Shown here piece by piece: positions 60,426-64,000 of a DNA stretch of 64,000 nt. A program made the position numbers and the translations under genes. The notes under the pieces are model-generated. The model had not been told where the DNA came from, ran no database searches, and was given only the letters and a program-made list of their open reading frames with translations. Each line of letters starts with the position of its first letter. Position 1 is the first letter of the stretch. Location: contig OX243820.1 in assembly GCA_945859605.1 (NCBI GenBank), forward strand, positions 30,675,883 to 30,739,882. Reading direction: 5' to 3'. This stretch comes from Lumbricus rubellus. Taxonomy: Eukaryota > Annelida > Clitellata > Crassiclitellata > Lumbricidae.

Positions 60426-60973
60426 CTGTTATCAGAGAGGACGATGATAAGACATGTACAACTGGCATGATTTTGTTTATTATTATTGTTAGTTGTATTT
60501 TTTATCACGATTGTTATTATTGACACTGCTGGTGTTATCGATATCGATATTTTTATCGCTATTGCTATCATCATTAATTAATTATCGTCGTTATCGGCAT
60601 CAACATCGCTAGTTGTAGCTATTATCCATCACTGCCATTGTCGTCACCGCTATTGTTATCATCATCATCGTCATCATCATCATCATCATCATCGTCGTCG
60701 TCGTCAGCAGCATCACCATCATCATCATCATCATCATCATCATCAGCATCATCATCATCATCATCGTCGTCGTCGTCGTCAGCAGCATCATTACCATCGT
60801 CGTCGTCGTTGTTGCTTCCAGAAGCGGAACAATTCCACCGACTACAAAGGAATTTCCGACGATTGTCTAAAGGAACAATGACAATTTGTCTTGACTAATT
60901 AGGTTCCGAGCAATTGCCATTGTCTTCTTTATATCGTATGTGTGTATGTGTGTGTGTGTGTGTGTGTTGGTAG
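60426..60973. other. KCC intron 5, 3' end: (TCA)n
   Basis: (TCA/TCG)n at about 60655-60808. A short (GT)n just before the acceptor GTGTGTTGGTAG. Confidence 0.85.
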
Positions 60974-61104
60974 GTGGTGGTTCGTACTACATGTTGTCTC
61001 GTAACCTTGGTCCAGAGTGTGGTGGATCGATTGGTATCTGCTTCTACCTGGCCAACACGTTTGCCACATGCATGTACCTTCTCGGTGCTATTGAACTGCT
61101 ACTG
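60974..61104 (+). CDS. KCC gene, TM3 exon
   Basis: Two bases complete the Gly begun at 47556. It then reads [20 protein letters not shown] and [20 protein letters not shown], ending LLL; donor GTAAGT. G-G-S-Y-Y-M-x-S-R-x-L-G-P-E and the MYxLGAIE of TM3 (with the K+-site Tyr) are KCC hallmarks. The usual GPEFGG is GPECGG here. Confidence 0.97.
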
Positions 61105-61691
61105 GTAAGTATAGCAGTTAACGCATTGCTAACATGTCCCCTAATTTTCGCCCTAATTCTTAGCTTAATTAGGCCTACTGTAAATGAACGAATTGATTGA
61201 TTGACGGGTCGATTGAATGACTGATTGAATGACTGATTGATTGATGGATGAACAGATGATCGAAGCATGGTGGCCTACGTCTTCGGAGTTAATGAACTGC
61301 GACTGGTAAGCTAAGACTTTAACGTATACGAGTTTACAATGCATGTCCCTTATTGTTCGATTGGATAGGTTGCTCGTCGATTGCTTTTTAGGCCGTTCGC
61401 TTCAAGTCGGCTCAGATTGTTGTATTTCGAGGGAATGTCGGGTGTAGGCCTCGACTTTGAGCAAGTCTTTCACTCTGCTTGGTCACTGCATGTATACATT
61501 GTACAGTGGTGCTAAATAAATGATGGTGATATTGATGACGATGACGACGATGATGATGATGATGAAGATGACGATGACAATAATGACGATGATGACAACG
61601 ATGACGATGACGGTAATGACGAAGACAATGACGGTAATGACGACACGACGACGGTACTGATGTGTATGTTGGTGATTGGTGATTGTTGCAG
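61105..61691. other. KCC intron 6: exon relic and (GAT)n
   Basis: Holds a degenerate copy of the TM3 exon end at 61266-61345 (see findings), a SINE-tail fragment (GTGGTGCTAAATAAATG) at 61505, and (GAT)n/(GAC)n at about 61522-61650. Confidence 0.6.
61266..61305 (+). pseudogene. Possible relic of duplicated KCC TM3 exon end
   Basis: Reads CATGGTGGCCTACGTCTTCG, then GAGTTAATGAACTGCGACTG, then GTAAGC. It resembles the end of the real exon (TACCTTCTCGGTGCTATTGA, ACTGCTACTG, then GTAAGT), including the donor and part of the following intron (ACATGTCCC against GCATGTCCC). No acceptor or full exon is present. Confidence 0.45.
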
Positions 61692-61918
61692 TTGTACATG
61701 GCTCCTGGTCTGGCGATCTTCGGCGACATCCATCACGATCCGTGGAACAACTTCCGGTTGTACGGAACTGGCTTCCTGTTGGCCATCACGTTCGTCGTTG
61801 GATTCGGAGTGAAGTTCGTCTCCTTCTTTGCTCCTGTCTCTCTCGCGTGCGTCATCGTGTCCATCCTCAGCATCTTCGTTGGAGCTTTCATATCCAGTCT
61901 CAAACCAAAGGACATCAG
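61692..61918 (+). CDS. KCC gene, TM4-TM5 exon
   Basis: The acceptor TGATTGTTGCAG ends at 61691. It reads LYMAPGLAIFGDIHHDPWNN, then FRLYGTGFLLAITFVVGFGV, KFVSFFAPVSLACVIVSILS and IFVGAFISSLKPKDI, with two bases over at donor GTTGAAC. This matches the KCC stretch VPRAAIF...LNNMRVYGT...GVRYVNKFAxxFLACVIVSILAIYAG. The next exon, with the large extracellular loop, lies outside the window, so the protein is partial (about 340 residues here of roughly 1100 expected). Confidence 0.95.
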
Positions 61919-62338
61919 GTTGAACACACGCATTCTCATCAGATTATATGTAAGATAAGATAAGATAAGAATATTCTTTAATATTATCAAAATGGCTATC
62001 CACAGTTTGTTGTACAGACACGGTACCGTATAATAAACAAACGTATACAATGTACAATTATACATACATGTAATTTCTATATCCAATCAATGTCAAAATG
62101 TTTTCAAATAGCACAAAATTCTAGGTCCAAAATCCAATATAAGTTTTATTTATAATAAAAGCAGCGCTATATAAATCGCACAAGTGGGGAGGGGTGGGCG
62201 TAATGCTAGTGACGTGGGCGTCCATGCATTATTGGGATAAGAGGGGGACATCAGGTTGAATGTAATCTCATTGTAATCGCAATTTCCAAAATTTCTACAT
62301 TTAAAAACTATGATGGTTACGACGATATGTGTATTATA
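61919..62338. other. KCC intron 7, start
   Basis: A (TAAGA)n stretch at 61951-61973 and a SINE-tail-like GCAGCGCTATATAAATC at 62160. Confidence 0.6.
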
Positions 62339-63589
62339 CCGGGTGGCGCATAAAAAACGTCCCCAAACTTTGTTAATCTGGCAAAGATCTAATTTCAGAG
62401 ATATCAAATATTAATTTACACCAAAATGTTAAGCAATCATTTCTGTGCACACATGTCAAATTTCAAGAGAGTACGTTTATTTTATCACACTCTGCGGCAA
62501 GGTTATAACGTCGTACCTGTTAAAATATTTTGCACAAAACTACGTCATTAAAAACGTTCCCAAACGTTGTTAACCTGGCAGGCTGGCAATTAAACAATTT
62601 TAAAGATAAACTAAATCATAGTACATCAAACTAATCATAATTCATATTTGTACAACACAGCCAAATTTTAGCTAAAAATACTCAACCGTTTGAGAGAAAT
62701 TGTTGTTAGAACTGTATGACCCATGGCCAAAATTTTGCACAGTTGTTTAATGATGATGTTTTACGCGAGCAAATGTTTGATTGATCCTCCGCTTTCTCTT
62801 GTAACGACCCTTAAACGCTATTTCCACTGTCCTGTTGACTTCTGTAGGCCTATTTGTGTGTCGTCTAAAAGAGACCATTAATTTTCTTACTTCAATGACC
62901 TGCTTAAGTTCGTCAGCATTAATTTTAGAAACAATTTTCTGCGACCAGCATACACATTACACAAGCTCCTTTGGGGCGCTCCGTGCATAAGTAGACCATA
63001 GGATTTAGATCGGGAGAGTTTGGAGGCCAGGCATCACTGTGGATAAAATCAGGGATATTTGCTTGAAGAAATTGCTGACCCAATCTGCAACGATGTGAAG
63101 GAGCACTGTCTTGTTGAAAGATGTAGGCCTAATTGTCATCAGGATTGAGTCTACGTACTAGGCCTATACGACGTTCGGGAATGAGCTTATCGCGTAACAA
63201 GCCAATGTAATAGGCCTACTCTCCATTGACTTTGGTTTTCCGAGGATCAATGACGATGATGTGTGTTTTACCGTGCATCGAAACTCCAGCAGATGCCATT
63301 AAATTTGTTTAGAGAAACGACTAGTCTCATGATAAAGTCTTACTGGCGCAATTGAAGACTTTCGTTCGCGGCGAAATAAATGACGTAGTTTTGTGCAAAA
63401 TATTTTAACAGGTACGACGTTATAACCTTGCCGCAGAGTGTGATATAATAAACGTACTCTCTTGAAATTTGACATGTGTGCACAGAAATGATTGCTTAAC
63501 ATTTTGGTGTAAATTAATATTTGATATCTCTGAAATTAGATCTTTGCCAGATTAACAAAGTTTGGAGACGTTTTTTATGCGCCACCCGG
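62339..63589 (-). mobile_element. mariner-type transposon remnant with ~215-bp inverted ends
   Basis: Ends read CCGGGTGGCGCATAAAAAAC inward on both sides, with TA at 62337-62338 and 63590-63591. The inverted arms extend about 215 bp, to CACAAAACTACGTCATT. The minus-strand transposase remnant lies between about 63300 and 62760. A different subfamily from 3639-4819 by its ends. Confidence 0.93.
62860..63300 (-). pseudogene. mariner transposase remnant, third catalytic Asp lost
   Basis: Minus strand: MASAGVSMHGKTHIIVIDPR near 63298, RDKLIPERR, the second catalytic block FQQDSAPSHRCRLG, and WPPNSPDLNPMVYLCT. In active DD37D enzymes the last block reads NP-x-D-Y; here the Asp is Val (GTC). At least two in-frame stops from TAGGCC insertions interrupt the frame. 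The N-terminal DNA-binding domain and first Asp block are absent. Confidence 0.85.
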
Positions 63590-63723
63590 TATACTATAGC
63601 TAGCAAGCCAGGGCCCCTAAAAACAGCAAGACCCTGGACATTTGCTAACGCCCTCTCTCAGCGAGCCTGACTATACAGTGCCATGGTAGCATTATTATTA
63701 ATTGTGATTAGTATACCATCAGC

Positions 63724-63915
63724 CAGTGCTTTTTAAAGTGCAGTTCTTCACAAAATGTGCAGTTCTAAATTGATTTGTGCAGTTTTAGAAGCACTTCGTG
63801 CAGTGAAAACTATAGTAAAAATGCCATTGTCCTCCGATTGAAAGTAATTTACCATGGAGGATGGGAAAGAAATGGTTGTGCATGCAGTTCTAAAAATTCC
63901 TTAAAAACAGCCTTG
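63724..63915. mobile_element. hAT-type MITE
   Basis: Ends CAGTGCTTTTTAAAG and CTTAAAAACAGCCTTG, with the 8-bp duplication CCATCAGC at 63716-63723 and 63916-63923. An inverted relative is at 35754-35917. Confidence 0.92.
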
Positions 63916-64000
63916 CCATCAGCAGATCTATACTATAGATACATGTATGTATGTGAGTATACTCTATTCACGAAATCTGCTACAAACCAGTTTCCACTAG

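Overview
This is nuclear DNA from an animal: AT-rich, intron-containing and very rich in microsatellites, short transposon remnants and tRNA-like SINEs. An SLC12 K-Cl cotransporter and an SLP-76/BLNK-type SH2 adaptor, split by GT-AG introns, identify it as metazoan. The repeat style (the palindrome TAGGCCTA everywhere, many hAT-type MITEs, LINE/SINE tails reading GGCGCTATATAAAT) suggests a marine invertebrate, perhaps an echinoderm or other ambulacrarian. I cannot name the species from sequence alone.

Layout. 1-8134: gene-free repeats, including a LINE reverse-transcriptase remnant (1456-1997) and a broken mariner (3639-4819). 8135-16952: a plus-strand gene for an SH2-domain adaptor, reconstructed from eight phase-compatible exons. 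Its 3.3-kb exon carries about 64 copies of a 27-bp (9-residue) Ser-rich repeat, and the last three exons form the SH2 domain. 16953-40579: about 23.6 kb without a gene that I can support. It holds two non-autonomous Helitrons, several hAT MITEs with intact 8-bp target duplications, a minisatellite flanked by a duplicated SINE-like segment, and a perfect (AGGAAG)n tract of about 720 bp. 40580-61918: the first seven coding exons found of a plus-strand K-Cl cotransporter (KCC, SLC12A4-7 type), reaching the end of TM5. The rest lies beyond the window. Its 13.4-kb fifth intron contains an apparently complete pogo/Tigger-like transposon (48430-52871) in antisense. That element has TA target duplications, near-perfect terminal repeats, an 853-codon open reading frame (Psq helix-turn-helix, DD35D nuclease, PHD finger) and a perfect (ACC)n tract of about 575 bp. 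61919-64000: intron sequence with a second dead mariner (62339-63589) and one more MITE.

The two host genes are independent: one is a phosphotyrosine-signalling adaptor, the other an ion transporter. Exon joins were made by hand from splice signals, reading phase and family resemblance. All intervening phases agree, but the two 5'-most exons of the adaptor and the 5' end of the transporter are less certain. Most other long open frames are microsatellites read in six frames.
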